Assembly: GCA_964627305.1 (NCBI GenBank)
Contig: CAZVHP010000002.1
Location: forward strand, 124,001-188,000
DNA from: WJKG01 sp964627305
GTDB lineage: Bacteria; Zixibacteria; MSB-5A5; GN15; FEB-12
Direction: 5' to 3'
DNA length: 64,000 bases
The first letter of the stretch is position 1; each line of letters opens with the position of its first letter. Below are positions 14,933 to 24,051 of the stretch, piece by piece. The translations under genes were made by a program, and so were the position numbers. Under the pieces are notes generated by a model. The model made no database searches and was not told where the DNA came from. It saw nothing but the letters and a program-made list of their open reading frames with translations.

Positions 14933-16111
14933 CTACGGTGTCAGCGACTTACCTGCGACAGGAGATCCTGCCGGGTTGGCTCTGTCACGGTAGGTCCGAA
15001 TGGCTTCGTCGTGGAGCGAGAGCATACGATCCGCAACATCACTCCACCGGCGCAGGCTGGCGGCTTCACGAGCCTGTCTGCCCATCTTAGTGCGCAGCGG
15101 AGGGATACCAACCAGGCGATCAAGAGCCTGCTCAAACTCCGTATCGCTCTGAGCAATGAAGCCAGTGCGACCGTCATCGACCAACTCCCTCGGCCCCATC
15201 GATCCGGTAACGATCACCGGAAGGCCGGAACTCATGGCCTCAAGTACGACGTTGCCCAGTGTATCCGTGTGAGAGGGGAAGACGAACAAGTCTGAATCTG
15301 CGTATACCTGGGCCAACGCTCTGCCTGTCAGGCGGCCGGTGAACCTGGCTTGCGGCAGCTTCTGCTGCATGGTCTTCATGTACGGTCCGTCGCCGACAAC
15401 GGTCAGATGAGCATCTTTGCGATTTCTGAAGAGCGCAACCAGGAGAGCCAGGTTTTTCTCGGGAGCGACTCGGCCGACATACAATGCTCTGACCTGCTGA
15501 TCAGTCCGAGTGCGGTGAGCCGGATGGAACAGACGGGTGTCGACTCCTCGTGAGAGCACACGAACCGGAGGACTCAGCCTGTCGGCCAACTCGTCGCGTA
15601 CGCACTTTGATGGTGCGGGCACCAAGTCAGCGCGGTTGTAGAAGTGAAAGACCCATCGCGACATCACTGCTCCCGCAAGGTTTCCCGCCAGCCGCCCCGC
15701 GAGGCGGCGGTAACGGATTCTTGCATAGTCTTCCAGAGCGGTGTGATATACCGCGACGAATGGGCAGTTACTGCGACGCGAAATACCCATTGCGAACCAG
15801 CCTGCAGGATCGGGAGTCGAGCACTGAACCAGATCATAGGTTCTTCTGGCCAAGAGCCGGCCAGGACGCGTCAGGCTGATGACCGGGTCGACCCAGCGTG
15901 CAGGGTCGATCTTGACAGGGACACGCGGGCGATGCTGGATGACACGCAACGGTCCGTGATACTTGATGCTGTCTTCAGGACCGTACGCCAGAAGATCGAT
16001 TTCATTGCCGCTCGCCTTGAGATAGGGGATGAGGCTGCGGTAGGTGGTGACTACTCCGTCGGTCTCCCCCCAATAGCCCAAATAGCCGGCGACCAGCAGC
16101 AGTCGTTTCAT
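14933..16111 (-). CDS. Glycosyltransferase family 4 (mannosyltransferase-like)
   Basis: 392 residues with GT-B fold. The N-terminal domain begins LLVAGYLGYWGETDGVVTTY. The C-terminal donor-binding domain carries VGRVAPEKNLALLVALF, VVGDGPYM and the EX7E-like region SHTDTLGNVVLEAMSSGLPV. The whole resembles GDP-mannose-dependent alpha-mannosyltransferases that work on lipid or glycan acceptors. There is no signal peptide, so it is probably cytoplasmic or membrane-associated. It is followed 40 bases later by the interrupted methyltransferase, probably in the same operon. The sugar and acceptor are not determinable. Confidence 0.87.
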   Translation of the reverse strand: MKRLLLVAGYLGYWGETDGVVTTYRSLIPYLKASGNEIDLLAYGPEDSIKYHGPLRVIQHRPRVPVKIDPARWVDPVISLTRPGRLLARRTYDLVQCSTPDPAGWFAMGISRRSNCPFVAVYHTALEDYARIRYRRLAGRLAGNLAGAVMSRWVFHFYNRADLVPAPSKCVRDELADRLSPPVRVLSRGVDTRLFHPAHRTRTDQQVRALYVGRVAPEKNLALLVALFRNRKDAHLTVVGDGPYMKTMQQKLPQARFTGRLTGRALAQVYADSDLFVFPSHTDTLGNVVLEAMSSGLPVIVTGSMGPRELVDDGRTGFIAQSDTEFEQALDRLVGIPPLRTKMGRQAREAASLRRWSDVADRMLSLHDEAIRTYRDRANPAGSPVAGKSLTP

Positions 16112-16356
16112 CTGGTTAGACTCCCTCTCAATGCAAAGTGGATCTGGTCTTTTCTAACTCAATGAGCAATAATCACATTCAGTTTTCGTAAGTTTGGCGT
16201 TGGAATTGGGTGAGAATTGTTCGGGGAGTGTTTGCAGGGCAGTTCGTTGCCGTGTTCGCTCTTGCCAGTGAGCAGACGGCATTGGCAGGCGATTAGGGTT
16301 GTCTGATCGTTGGGTGGCAGCACTCTGACCTGATGTCACGATGCTGCGTGGGCTGC

Positions 16357-17466
16357 TTAACTCATCGCTGGCTGGGGTTGGCGCTGATGGGCCTGTCCGC
16401 CTGCAGCCGGCTGTCCCTCAAGGGTTGCCTGCACAGTGTCGGGATTGTGCGCCTTGGCAACGGCGTCCTCGGGCTTGATCACGCCCTGTCTGGCCAGTTT
16501 GATCAACTCGTTATCAAGCGTCTGCATGCCGTATTTGCTGCCGGTCTGCAGGATGTTGGTCATCATCTGAGTCTTCCCGTCACGGATGAGACTGCGGACG
16601 GAGTCGATGGCCACCATGACCTCCATGGCGCAGGCGCGCCCGCCGCCGACTTTCGGAATCAGGCACTGTGAAATGACGCCTCCCAGCCCCATTGACAACT
16701 GCATACGCACCTGCTGTTGTTGCCCGTGGGGGAAGACATCGATAATGCGGTCAATAGTCTGGATGGCACCGGTTGTGTGCAGGGTGCCGAAGACGAGATG
16801 GCCGGTTTCGGCGGCCGTGATGGCCATGCCGATCGTCTCCAGGTCACGCATTTCGCCGATCAGGATAACGTCGGGATCCTGCCGCAGGGCACGCCGCAGG
16901 CCCTCGGCAAAGGTTGGTGTATCGTTGCCGACCTCACGCTGATTGACGAAACAGCGCTTGTCATTGTGGATGAACTCGATTGGGTCCTCAAGGGTGAGGA
17001 TATGCCCGAGATGGTTGGTATTGATATAGTCAATCATGGCCGCCAGGGTGGTGGACTTCCCGCTGCCGGTCGGGCCGGTCACCAGAACCAGCCCGCGGGG
17101 AAGCGATGAGAGCTCCTTGAGGATTTCCGGAGCGTTGATGTCCTCGAGTGTGAGAACCTTCATGGGAATCACGCGCACGACCATACCACAGGAATTGCGC
17201 TGGTGCAGGCAGTTGACCCGGAAACGGGCCACGCCGGGGAGGCTGTAGCCGAAGTCGAGATCCCCTTCCTTGTCGAATGTGGCGAGCTGGTCGGTGCTGA
17301 GCATCTGTTCCATGAGACGGCGGGTATCATCGGGTTTCAGGGTGTCCCATCCCTGTATGCGCTTGATGGTGCCATCGATCCGGATTCCCGGGGGAACCCC
17401 GACCTTGATGTGCAGATCTGATCCCCTGGTCTGTACCAGTGCCTTGAGTAACTGCTGGACTTCCAT
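16357..17466 (-). CDS. pilT: Twitching-motility ATPase PilT
   Basis: 369 residues from ATG 17466, chosen because GGGGGA stands at ideal distance and because homology begins at MEVQQLLKALVQTRGSDLHI. The frame is open to 17511. Walker A is GPTGSGKSTT (131-140), followed by the Asp box and the PilT-type His box (GHLVFGTLHTTGA) and the AIRNLIRE-like SVRSLIRDGK. PilT powers type IV pilus retraction. No other pilus gene is nearby. The last 30 residues are Gln/Ala-rich and variable. Confidence 0.94.
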   Translation of the reverse strand: MEVQQLLKALVQTRGSDLHIKVGVPPGIRIDGTIKRIQGWDTLKPDDTRRLMEQMLSTDQLATFDKEGDLDFGYSLPGVARFRVNCLHQRNSCGMVVRVIPMKVLTLEDINAPEILKELSSLPRGLVLVTGPTGSGKSTTLAAMIDYINTNHLGHILTLEDPIEFIHNDKRCFVNQREVGNDTPTFAEGLRRALRQDPDVILIGEMRDLETIGMAITAAETGHLVFGTLHTTGAIQTIDRIIDVFPHGQQQQVRMQLSMGLGGVISQCLIPKVGGGRACAMEVMVAIDSVRSLIRDGKTQMMTNILQTGSKYGMQTLDNELIKLARQGVIKPEDAVAKAHNPDTVQATLEGQPAAGGQAHQRQPQPAMS

Positions 17467-17592
17467 CGAGCTTCCCCCGTGTGCGTTGGAGCGGTTATCC
17501 GTGTCTGACATCTATAGGATGTATCGGCTGCGAGAACAGAACATCCACTGCCGTCCGACGACGGGCGATGGCGTCGGATCCGGTCAAACTAC

Positions 17593-17621
17593 TTGCCTTT
17601 ATGGGTATTCTGGCCTATGTT
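17593..17621 (+). promoter_or_regulatory. Candidate promoter of the cysteine-desulfurase-like gene
   Basis: TTGCCT (17593-17598), 17 bases, TATGTT (17616-17621). Transcription would start near 17628, about 67 bases before the ATG at 17695. Confidence 0.45.
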
Positions 17622-17694
17622 CCCCTCGATATTCGGGGCTGGCAAACAGTGGTCCTGGCCGCCCTGAGCGGTCACTATTGGTGGAGAATGGCAG

Positions 17695-18897
17695 ATGGCA
17701 TCGACACAGGATGACAAACTGGTATATCTGGACAACGCGGCAACTTCCTGGCCCAAGCCGGACAAGGTCTACGATTTCATGACCGAGTTCTACCGCAGTT
17801 GTGGTGTCAACCCGGGCCGCAGTGGTTTTGATAAGGCAATCGAGGCAGGGAATATCCTTGAGGAGCTCCGCGGGAGACTCGCTCGCTTCTTTGGCGGTGA
17901 GGAGGCGGCCCCGGAGCGGCTGTGTTTTGGGTACAATGCCACCGATGCATTGAATCTCATCATTCAGGGTAGTCTCACTCAGGGAGACCATGTTGTCAGC
18001 ACTAATCTTGAACATAACAGCGTTATCCGCCCAATCAATCATCTCGTCCGTGACCACGGCGTAAAGGCCACTTTCGTGCCGTTTGACAGTGCCGGCTTCG
18101 TCGACCCCGATGATATCAAGAGAGCCATTGGTGACAACACCCGACTGGTTATCGTCAACCATGGTTCCAATGTGCTCGGGACGGTCCAGCCGGTGGGTGA
18201 GATAGGCAGAATTTGCCGGGAAGCGGGCGTGCTGTTTGCGGTCGATATCTCCCAGACGGCCGGTGTCATCCCCATTGATATGAAGAGAATGCACATCGAC
18301 ATTGTGGCTTTCACCGGTCACAAGAGTCTGCTCGGTTCGACCGGGATCGGGGGGCTTTATGTGCGTCCGGGAGTCGAATTGGCCGCCACTCGTTCCGGGG
18401 GAACCGGTGTGCGTTCGGCGTATCCGTATCACCTCGATGAGTACCCCTACCGCCTTGAGTTCGGCACGCCGAACATGGTTGGGGTCGCCTCGCTCTGGGC
18501 AGCTCAGGACTGGATCAAAGAGCAGGGAGGGGTCGAGCCCATATACGAGCACGAAATGGAGCTGGCCCGACGATTGTTGGACGGTTTCCGGCAGATTGAT
18601 GGTGTCGTTACGTATTGCTGTGAGAGCCTTGAGGATCACCTGTCGACGCTCACGGTGAATATCGACGGATTGGAGGCGGGCGATGTCGGTATCATGCTGG
18701 ATGTGGATTTCGACATCGCCACCCGCACGGGGTTGCACTGCGCCCCCCTTGTGCACCGGCAAATCGGCACCGAGCAGCGGCACGGCGGCGTTCGCTTTGC
18801 AATTGGCGCGTTTAACACGCAGGAACACATTGACCGGGCCATTGAGGCGATGGCTGAGATAGCCAAGCGCGCCAAACAGATGAAACAGCCGGTGTAG
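17695..18897 (+). CDS. Class V aminotransferase, cysteine-desulfurase family
   Basis: 400 residues. The PLP lysine is K210 in GHKSLLGSTGIGGLYV. A cysteine stands at the position of the SufS/IscS catalytic residue (C349 in TGLHCAPLVH). The N-terminus YLDNAATSWPKPDKVYDFM is typical of the cysteine desulfurase family proteins near SufS/CsdA. It would release sulfur from cysteine as persulfide. No SufU, SufE or IscU is adjacent, so the acceptor is unclear; selenocysteine lyase activity is an alternative. It has its own promoter (17593-17621) and a GGAG ribosome-binding site. Confidence 0.87.
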   Translation: MASTQDDKLVYLDNAATSWPKPDKVYDFMTEFYRSCGVNPGRSGFDKAIEAGNILEELRGRLARFFGGEEAAPERLCFGYNATDALNLIIQGSLTQGDHVVSTNLEHNSVIRPINHLVRDHGVKATFVPFDSAGFVDPDDIKRAIGDNTRLVIVNHGSNVLGTVQPVGEIGRICREAGVLFAVDISQTAGVIPIDMKRMHIDIVAFTGHKSLLGSTGIGGLYVRPGVELAATRSGGTGVRSAYPYHLDEYPYRLEFGTPNMVGVASLWAAQDWIKEQGGVEPIYEHEMELARRLLDGFRQIDGVVTYCCESLEDHLSTLTVNIDGLEAGDVGIMLDVDFDIATRTGLHCAPLVHRQIGTEQRHGGVRFAIGAFNTQEHIDRAIEAMAEIAKRAKQMKQPV

Positions 18898-19071
18898 GTG
18901 CTGGCCGGCATCGGATTGAAAGCTGAGGGTCTGCCTGACAACGTCGTTTGCTTTCTGTCGGCATTTCTGGAGCCAGGAACCGGGGCGATTGAAATTCCTG
19001 TGAGGGCGAATCCGGAGTACGGGGCTGTTGCTCTCGTGCCTGTCAATGTCTTCACAATGCTGGCAATCGTC

Positions 19072-19100
19072 TTGCCACAGCAGTCAACACCTTCTATATT
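19072..19100 (+). promoter_or_regulatory. Promoter of the polyphosphate cluster (sixA)
   Basis: TTGCCA (19072-19077), 17 bases, TATATT (19095-19100). Strong sigma70 match. Transcription would start near 19107, leaving a 45-base leader with GGAGGG before the sixA ATG. Confidence 0.7.
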
Positions 19101-19151
19101 TGGGCCTGTCGGAAGTGCACTGGCACTCAGGACATCCTGGAGGGAGCGAGC

Positions 19152-19649
19152 ATGAAGACTGTATACTTGTTTCGCCATGCCAAAGCACAGAGCAAGGACA
19201 TTGGCGTACCGGATTTTGAGCGAACCATTACCGATAAAGGCAGACGTGTGACTCGTGAGATGGCGCAGCGGGCAAGAGAGAAGCAGATCATCCCGGACCT
19301 TCTGATTTCTTCGCCGGCCAGCCGCGCCATTGAAACCGCTTGTATTGTTGCTGATGTTTATGGTTGGGAGCCCGATGTGATTCGCACCGAGCCGCTCTTG
19401 TACGATGCGTCTGACGGTGAATCGCTGTTTGACATGGTGCAGGGGCTCGATGCCGATCAGCGGTCGGTGATGGTTTTCGGACACAACCCGACCTTCATTG
19501 AGTTTGCCTCGGCGATGATTCCGGATTTCAGTGGGAACATTTCCAAGTCCGGAGTTGTCGGCGCCTGTTTCGAGGTTGATACCTGGCGGATGGTTGGCCC
19601 CGGCAAGGGACGGCTGTGTGTGCGGATGAACCCGAAGGACTTTGATTAA
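19152..19649 (+). CDS. sixA: Phosphohistidine phosphatase SixA family
   Basis: 165 residues, histidine-phosphatase superfamily. The catalytic motif RHAKAQSKD (phospho-accepting His9) is at the N-terminus, and the second His is in VFGHNPTFIE. SixA-type enzymes dephosphorylate phosphohistidine proteins. Here the gene leads a polyphosphate cluster (ppk1, ppx, CHAD), as often seen in bacteria, so the substrate may be a polyphosphate-related phosphoprotein or metabolite. Strong promoter and ribosome-binding site. Confidence 0.88.
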   Translation: MKTVYLFRHAKAQSKDIGVPDFERTITDKGRRVTREMAQRAREKQIIPDLLISSPASRAIETACIVADVYGWEPDVIRTEPLLYDASDGESLFDMVQGLDADQRSVMVFGHNPTFIEFASAMIPDFSGNISKSGVVGACFEVDTWRMVGPGKGRLCVRMNPKDFD

Positions 19650-19674
19650 CGTTCTCGTAACGAGTTTCTAACAA

Positions 19675-19713
19675 ATGTGATCTTGAGATTCAGCTGATCA
19701 CATGTTAATGTGA
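19675..19713. promoter_or_regulatory. Cluster of inverted TCACAT/ATGTGA half-sites upstream of ppk1
   Basis: ATGTGATC (19675-19682) and GATCACAT (19696-19703) form an 8-bp inverted repeat with a 13-base loop. ATGTGA recurs at 19708-19713, making TCACAT-N4-ATGTGA with the middle arm. Three half-sites in 39 bases suggest a transcription-factor target in the sixA-ppk1 gap, but a 3' hairpin of the sixA transcript is also possible. Confidence 0.4.
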
Positions 19714-19756
19714 CTCTGCCGAGATATCGGTCCGCAACAGAAAAAGAAGAGAAGTC

Positions 19757-21883
19757 ATGTCTGCCGACTCACCGACGCCGCCAGTTGAAGTGACCACTGC
19801 CTACAGGGGGATGAAGAAGCAGGTCATCAACAAGGAGATTAGCTGGCTGTCTTTCAATGATCGGGTGCTTCAGGAGGCGGCTGACCCGCGGGTTCCGCTT
19901 TTTGAGCGGATCAAGTTCCTTGGCATCTTTTCCTCGAACCTGGATGAGTTTTTCAGGGTCCGGGTGGCCCAGCTCCAGCGACTGGTTCCTCTCGGGCGCA
20001 AGGCCAAACGCTTCACCGGGGGTTACAACCCCAAGAAGCTGCTCAGGGTGATCCAGGAGCGTGTCCAGCAACAGCACGTGCTGTTTGACGAGATCTACCG
20101 GCAGGTGCTGCGTGCGCTGGCCCAGCATCGCATCTTCATCGTGAACGAGCATCAGCTCAACGATCGGCAGGGGGCGTTCGTACGAGCGTACTTCCGTCGC
20201 GAGGTGCGGTGCAAGCTGATTCCTTTGATGATTGATCAGGTGGACAAGTTTCCTGAGTTACACGATGAGTCCATCTATCTGGCAGTGGTGTTATCACGGA
20301 CGGATAAGGGGAAGCTTTCGCAGTATGCGCTGATCGAGCTTCCATCGACTGTACCGCGGTTTCTGATTCTGCCGCAGGTGGGACACGATCAGTATGTGAT
20401 GCTACTTGATGATGTCATTCGCTACAACCTCGACGATGTTTTCTCCGCATTTGGTTACGATGACTACCAGGCCTTCACCGTGAAACTCACCCGCGATGCC
20501 GAGCTCGAGCTGGACGATGACATTTGGCGATCGTTTACCAAGAAGATGGCCAAGAGTCTCAAACAGCGGCGCGAGGGGAACCCGGTTCGTCTCGTTTATG
20601 ATGCTGATCTGCCGGCGGATTTCCTTGAGATCCTGTATGAGAACCTGCAGATCAGCGAGGATGATACCGTTGTCGCAGGTGCGCGGTATCACAATTTCCG
20701 GGACTTCATGAGGTTCCCGGATTTCGGGACGATCGGGGAGCGCTATGAACCTTTGGTGAGTTTGCCACATCGCCATGTACCTGAGGACGGCCGCTTGTTT
20801 GATGCCGTTCGCAGGCGCGACATTCTCATGCACTATCCGTATCAATCATTCAACTACGTCATCGACTTTCTGCGCGAGTCCGCAATTGATCCGGATGTCG
20901 TCTCGATCAAGATCACGATCTATCGGGCCGCCCGCGATTCGAGTGTCATGAATGCGCTTATCAACGCGGTCCGCAATGGCAAGAAGGTGGTGGTGGTGCT
21001 CGAACTGCGGGCGAGGTTTGACGAAGAGGCCAATATCGACTGGGGGAACCGGTTGCAGGTAGAGGGCGTGAAGGTCATATTCGGTGTGCCGGGACTGAAG
21101 GTGCATTCCAAGCTGCTGATGGTCACTCGCCAGGAGAAGGAACGACTGGTTCGCTATGCGGTCATCGGGACGGGGAACTTCAACGAGGATACGGCGCGCA
21201 TCTATTCGGACCATAGTCTGTTCACGGCTGATCAGCGCCTCACCGGCGAAGTCAACAAGGTGTTTGAGTTTTATGAGCGCAATTACCGGATTACGACGTT
21301 CAAGCACCTGCTGGTGTCTCCCTTCGACATGCGTCGTAAATTCATCAAGCTGATCCAGACCGAGACCAGCAATGCCCGCGCCGGGCGCAACGCTTACATC
21401 CTCCTGAAACTGAACAATCTGATCGATACCGAGATCATTCAGAAGCTGTACGAGGCAACGCAGGCCGGCGTGAGGGTGCGCCTGATCGTGCGCTCGATGT
21501 TTGCGCTGAAAGTCGGCGTGCCCGGTATGAGCGAGAATATCGAGGCATACAGCATTGTCGACCGCTTTCTTGAGCACAGCCGCATCTACGTCTTTTGCAA
21601 CGCCGACAAGCCCAAGTATTATCTGTCTTCGGCAGACCTGATGAGGCGCAATCTCGATGCCCGGGTCGAGGTTACCACTCCGGTTTATGATCCGGCCATT
21701 CAGGGCGAGTTGCAACGCTTCCTTGACATCCAGTTTACTGATAACGTCAAGGCGCGTGTTCTCAACGAGGACCTCGACAACAGTTTTCGGACTGTCGATG
21801 AGGGTCGGGCTGTCCGCGCTCAGTGGGAAATCTACGAGTACCTGATGCGCCTCAATGCACCAGAGTTGACGAGGCGCATCTGA
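19757..21883 (+). CDS. ppk1: Polyphosphate kinase 1
   Basis: 708 residues, full length. N-terminal domain signature NKEISWLSFNDRVLQEA at about 25-41. The PLD-like catalytic part shows IKITIYRAARDS and the catalytic histidine motif LKVHSKLLMV (His near 449), then GTGNFNEDTARIYSDHSLFT. It makes polyphosphate from ATP, reversibly, through a phosphohistidine. The stop codon overlaps the ppx start by one base (TGATG), so the making and breaking enzymes are translationally coupled. Confidence 0.96.
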   Translation: MSADSPTPPVEVTTAYRGMKKQVINKEISWLSFNDRVLQEAADPRVPLFERIKFLGIFSSNLDEFFRVRVAQLQRLVPLGRKAKRFTGGYNPKKLLRVIQERVQQQHVLFDEIYRQVLRALAQHRIFIVNEHQLNDRQGAFVRAYFRREVRCKLIPLMIDQVDKFPELHDESIYLAVVLSRTDKGKLSQYALIELPSTVPRFLILPQVGHDQYVMLLDDVIRYNLDDVFSAFGYDDYQAFTVKLTRDAELELDDDIWRSFTKKMAKSLKQRREGNPVRLVYDADLPADFLEILYENLQISEDDTVVAGARYHNFRDFMRFPDFGTIGERYEPLVSLPHRHVPEDGRLFDAVRRRDILMHYPYQSFNYVIDFLRESAIDPDVVSIKITIYRAARDSSVMNALINAVRNGKKVVVVLELRARFDEEANIDWGNRLQVEGVKVIFGVPGLKVHSKLLMVTRQEKERLVRYAVIGTGNFNEDTARIYSDHSLFTADQRLTGEVNKVFEFYERNYRITTFKHLLVSPFDMRRKFIKLIQTETSNARAGRNAYILLKLNNLIDTEIIQKLYEATQAGVRVRLIVRSMFALKVGVPGMSENIEAYSIVDRFLEHSRIYVFCNADKPKYYLSSADLMRRNLDARVEVTTPVYDPAIQGELQRFLDIQFTDNVKARVLNEDLDNSFRTVDEGRAVRAQWEIYEYLMRLNAPELTRRI

Positions 21884-22824
21884 TGCCGGACTCTGTGGTC
21901 AACAGGGGGGAGGCAGAGGGTCTTAAGTTCGCTGCAATAGATGTCGGTTCCAACGCCGTCAGGTTGCTGCTCAAACGCGTTATCGAGAACGGTTTTAAGG
22001 CGCTGTTCAAGAAGGAGTCGCTTGTTCGCATTCCCCTGCGTCTGGGCGAGGACGCTTTTCTGGCGGGCAGGGTTTCCGACGAGAAACACGTGGCGTTGAT
22101 TAACACCATGCGCGGCTTCCATTATCTCATGCAGGCCTACCAGCCAGTGGGCGTGATGGCATGCGCCACCTCTGCGATGCGTGAGGCCGCCAACGGGCAG
22201 GAGATCGTTGATGACGTTAGGGACCAGACGGGAATTGAGCTTAAGATCATTGACGGTCCGACCGAGGCGGAGATCATTTGCCGAACCTCATCGCATCAGT
22301 TGCGCGTGAGTTCTGGAGCCTATCTGTTTATTGATGTGGGCGGTGGCAGTACTGAGATAACTCTGCTGGTTGATCAGCAGCCTGTGACGGCTCAGTCCTT
22401 TGATATAGGAACAGTGCGCATGCTCCATGGCCAGGTCGGGCCGGCAGCATGGCTGGTTATGGAGAACTGGCTGCGGTCTGCTACTGCGCCCTACAAGGGG
22501 AAGCTCATGGGAATTGGATCAGGCGGCAATATCAACAAGATATTCCGGCTGGCCAGCCAGAAGAACTCGAAGCCGATCACTTACAAGCAGATTAGAACGA
22601 TCCATACCGAGGTGTCGGCGCTCTCGCTCAGGGACCGTATCGGCGAGTTGCGGCTGAGACCTGACCGTTCCGACACTATCGTTCCGGCCAGCGAGATCTT
22701 TCTCAACGTAATGAAATGGTCGGGTATGAAGCATATGATGGTGCCACAGATAGGGCTTGCCGATGGCCTTATTCATATCCTGTATGATCAGTATCGTGAC
22801 CAGCATCGGGAAGCAACGCCGTAG
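21883..22824 (+). CDS. ppx: Exopolyphosphatase / guanosine pentaphosphatase (Ppx/GppA) family
   Basis: 313 residues from ATG 21883, which overlaps the ppk1 stop; the frame also runs back to 21823 within ppk1. Actin-like ATPase fold: phosphate loop AAIDVGSNAVRLLL at about 15-28, ACATSAMREAANG, and IDVGGGSTEITLL. It is shorter than E. coli Ppx and corresponds to the N-terminal catalytic core without the C-terminal HD-like domain. It releases terminal phosphate from polyphosphate, or acts on pppGpp. Confidence 0.92.
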   Translation: MPDSVVNRGEAEGLKFAAIDVGSNAVRLLLKRVIENGFKALFKKESLVRIPLRLGEDAFLAGRVSDEKHVALINTMRGFHYLMQAYQPVGVMACATSAMREAANGQEIVDDVRDQTGIELKIIDGPTEAEIICRTSSHQLRVSSGAYLFIDVGGGSTEITLLVDQQPVTAQSFDIGTVRMLHGQVGPAAWLVMENWLRSATAPYKGKLMGIGSGGNINKIFRLASQKNSKPITYKQIRTIHTEVSALSLRDRIGELRLRPDRSDTIVPASEIFLNVMKWSGMKHMMVPQIGLADGLIHILYDQYRDQHREATP

Positions 22825-22846
22825 GTGAGGTCGGGGTCAGGGGAGC

Positions 22847-23737
22847 ATGAACAGACGCAAATCTGATCGAATTCAGCCAGCGGCTCTTGGTGACTACATC
22901 GACCGGCTTTTGGGCAGGATGATTGGCAACTTCCGGGCATCGTGCGCGGCCTGTGATGTTGATGCTATTCATGATCTGCGAGTTGCCGTCAAGCGGCTCC
23001 GGGCAGTCTTCGGTCTGGTCAAGAGCTTGCAGCCGCGTTTCCGGCGTAAGAGAGCATACCTGCCGCTTCGCGACTTGTACCGGGCAGCGGGTGGCGTGCG
23101 GGACTTCCAGGTGCAGCAGCAGTTGTTTCGCTTGTGGATCACGAGCAACCGAGTTGGAGCTGACGAGTTCAGCAGTTGGCTGACCGCCAGCGAACAGGAA
23201 GCCTGCCAGCGGTATCTGGAAACGACGGCGGGCTTTGATCCCGGAGTCGTTGCGGAGGCGATTGGGAGTATCGCCTGGGCACTCAATGATCTCCCACACC
23301 AAGAAGTAGTCAGCGGAATGAATCGCCGTTTCAACACTCTGTTCGGTAATCTGCTGGAGCTTGATCCTGTGGAAGAACTCCAGCCATCGAGCCTGCATTC
23401 AGTTCGCATCAGGTCCAAGGAAACGCGCTACTGTCTTGAGATCATCCGAGCCTGCACCGGCAGTAACGAAACGGTTTCACACCTGGATGCAGCTCTCAAG
23501 CGCGTCCACAGGACGCTTGGTGTCTGGCACGATTATGACGTGGGATTGCGCATGATCAATACCTTCCATGATCATCACTCCGAGCGGGCTCTCTGGAAAC
23601 GGCATGATTATCGCGAACTGAACGCCGCTTACAATGCCATCCGTCAAGATCATCTTACCGAGTTCGAGAGGGTCTGGCAGCAGCTTCGGGACCTGGGCTT
23701 ACCGCTGTCGCCCCCCTTCTTGCCTATAACCCGTTGA
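22847..23737 (+). CDS. CHAD-domain protein
   Basis: 296 residues, mostly helical and rich in Arg/His. The CHAD signature HDLRVAVKRLRAVFGLVKSL lies near residues 43-62, with the second half-repeat SVRIRSKETRYCLEIIR near 186-202 and HRTLGVWHDYDVG near 221-233. CHAD domains bind polyphosphate through conserved basic residues. The position 22 bases after ppx fits a polyphosphate-granule protein. Confidence 0.9.
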   Translation: MNRRKSDRIQPAALGDYIDRLLGRMIGNFRASCAACDVDAIHDLRVAVKRLRAVFGLVKSLQPRFRRKRAYLPLRDLYRAAGGVRDFQVQQQLFRLWITSNRVGADEFSSWLTASEQEACQRYLETTAGFDPGVVAEAIGSIAWALNDLPHQEVVSGMNRRFNTLFGNLLELDPVEELQPSSLHSVRIRSKETRYCLEIIRACTGSNETVSHLDAALKRVHRTLGVWHDYDVGLRMINTFHDHHSERALWKRHDYRELNAAYNAIRQDHLTEFERVWQQLRDLGLPLSPPFLPITR

Positions 23738-23809
23738 GAAACTATTTAATTGCTGCGATTGGCAAACGTATCTACTTTGATGCCATTGTCGGGCAGTAAG
23801 AAAGGCACG

Positions 23810-24048
23810 GTGTGCCAAACCAGGGGATGCGTCCCGTCTTGAGTCGCAGCCCGGGTTCTGGCTTCGCGATCGCTGAAGGAAAGGGTCATCGAGTGGTCGT
23901 ATCGGATCTGAACCTCTCTGTCGTGCGCGTGTTTCGCAAGTATGGTATTGAGATTCCATTCGCGCAGCGGGACCTTCATGTTCGTTCACCGCTGCCGCTG
24001 CCGTTGGTCTCGGAGCCGCGACTGCCTCGCGAAGCAATGGGGGACTGA
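23810..24048 (+). pseudogene. Decayed MscS-type mechanosensitive channel, C-terminal remnant
   Basis: The frame ending at 24048 contains SDLNLSVVRVF and RKYGIEIPFAQRDLHVRS, matching the strongly conserved C-terminus of MscS channels. Upstream the match continues only by switching frames: GFWLRDR in one frame, LKERVIE in a second, then VVSDLNLS in a third. No membrane domain is left; an in-frame stop lies at 23797. I read this as a frameshifted, truncated remnant directly before the antiporter gene. The antiporter's ribosome-binding site overlaps its end. Confidence 0.6.
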
Positions 24049-24051
24049 GCT

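Noticed and set aside
16112..16356. A 61-residue frame (16154-16339, minus strand) between pilT and the glycosyltransferase
   Set aside because: No ribosome-binding site, no hydrophobic or domain pattern, composition like non-coding DNA. The gap more likely holds only the glycosyltransferase promoter, which I could not define.
18898..19155. Frame of 85 codons directly after the cysteine-desulfurase gene
   Set aside because: It begins at the base after the stop codon, has no ribosome-binding site and covers the strong sixA promoter.
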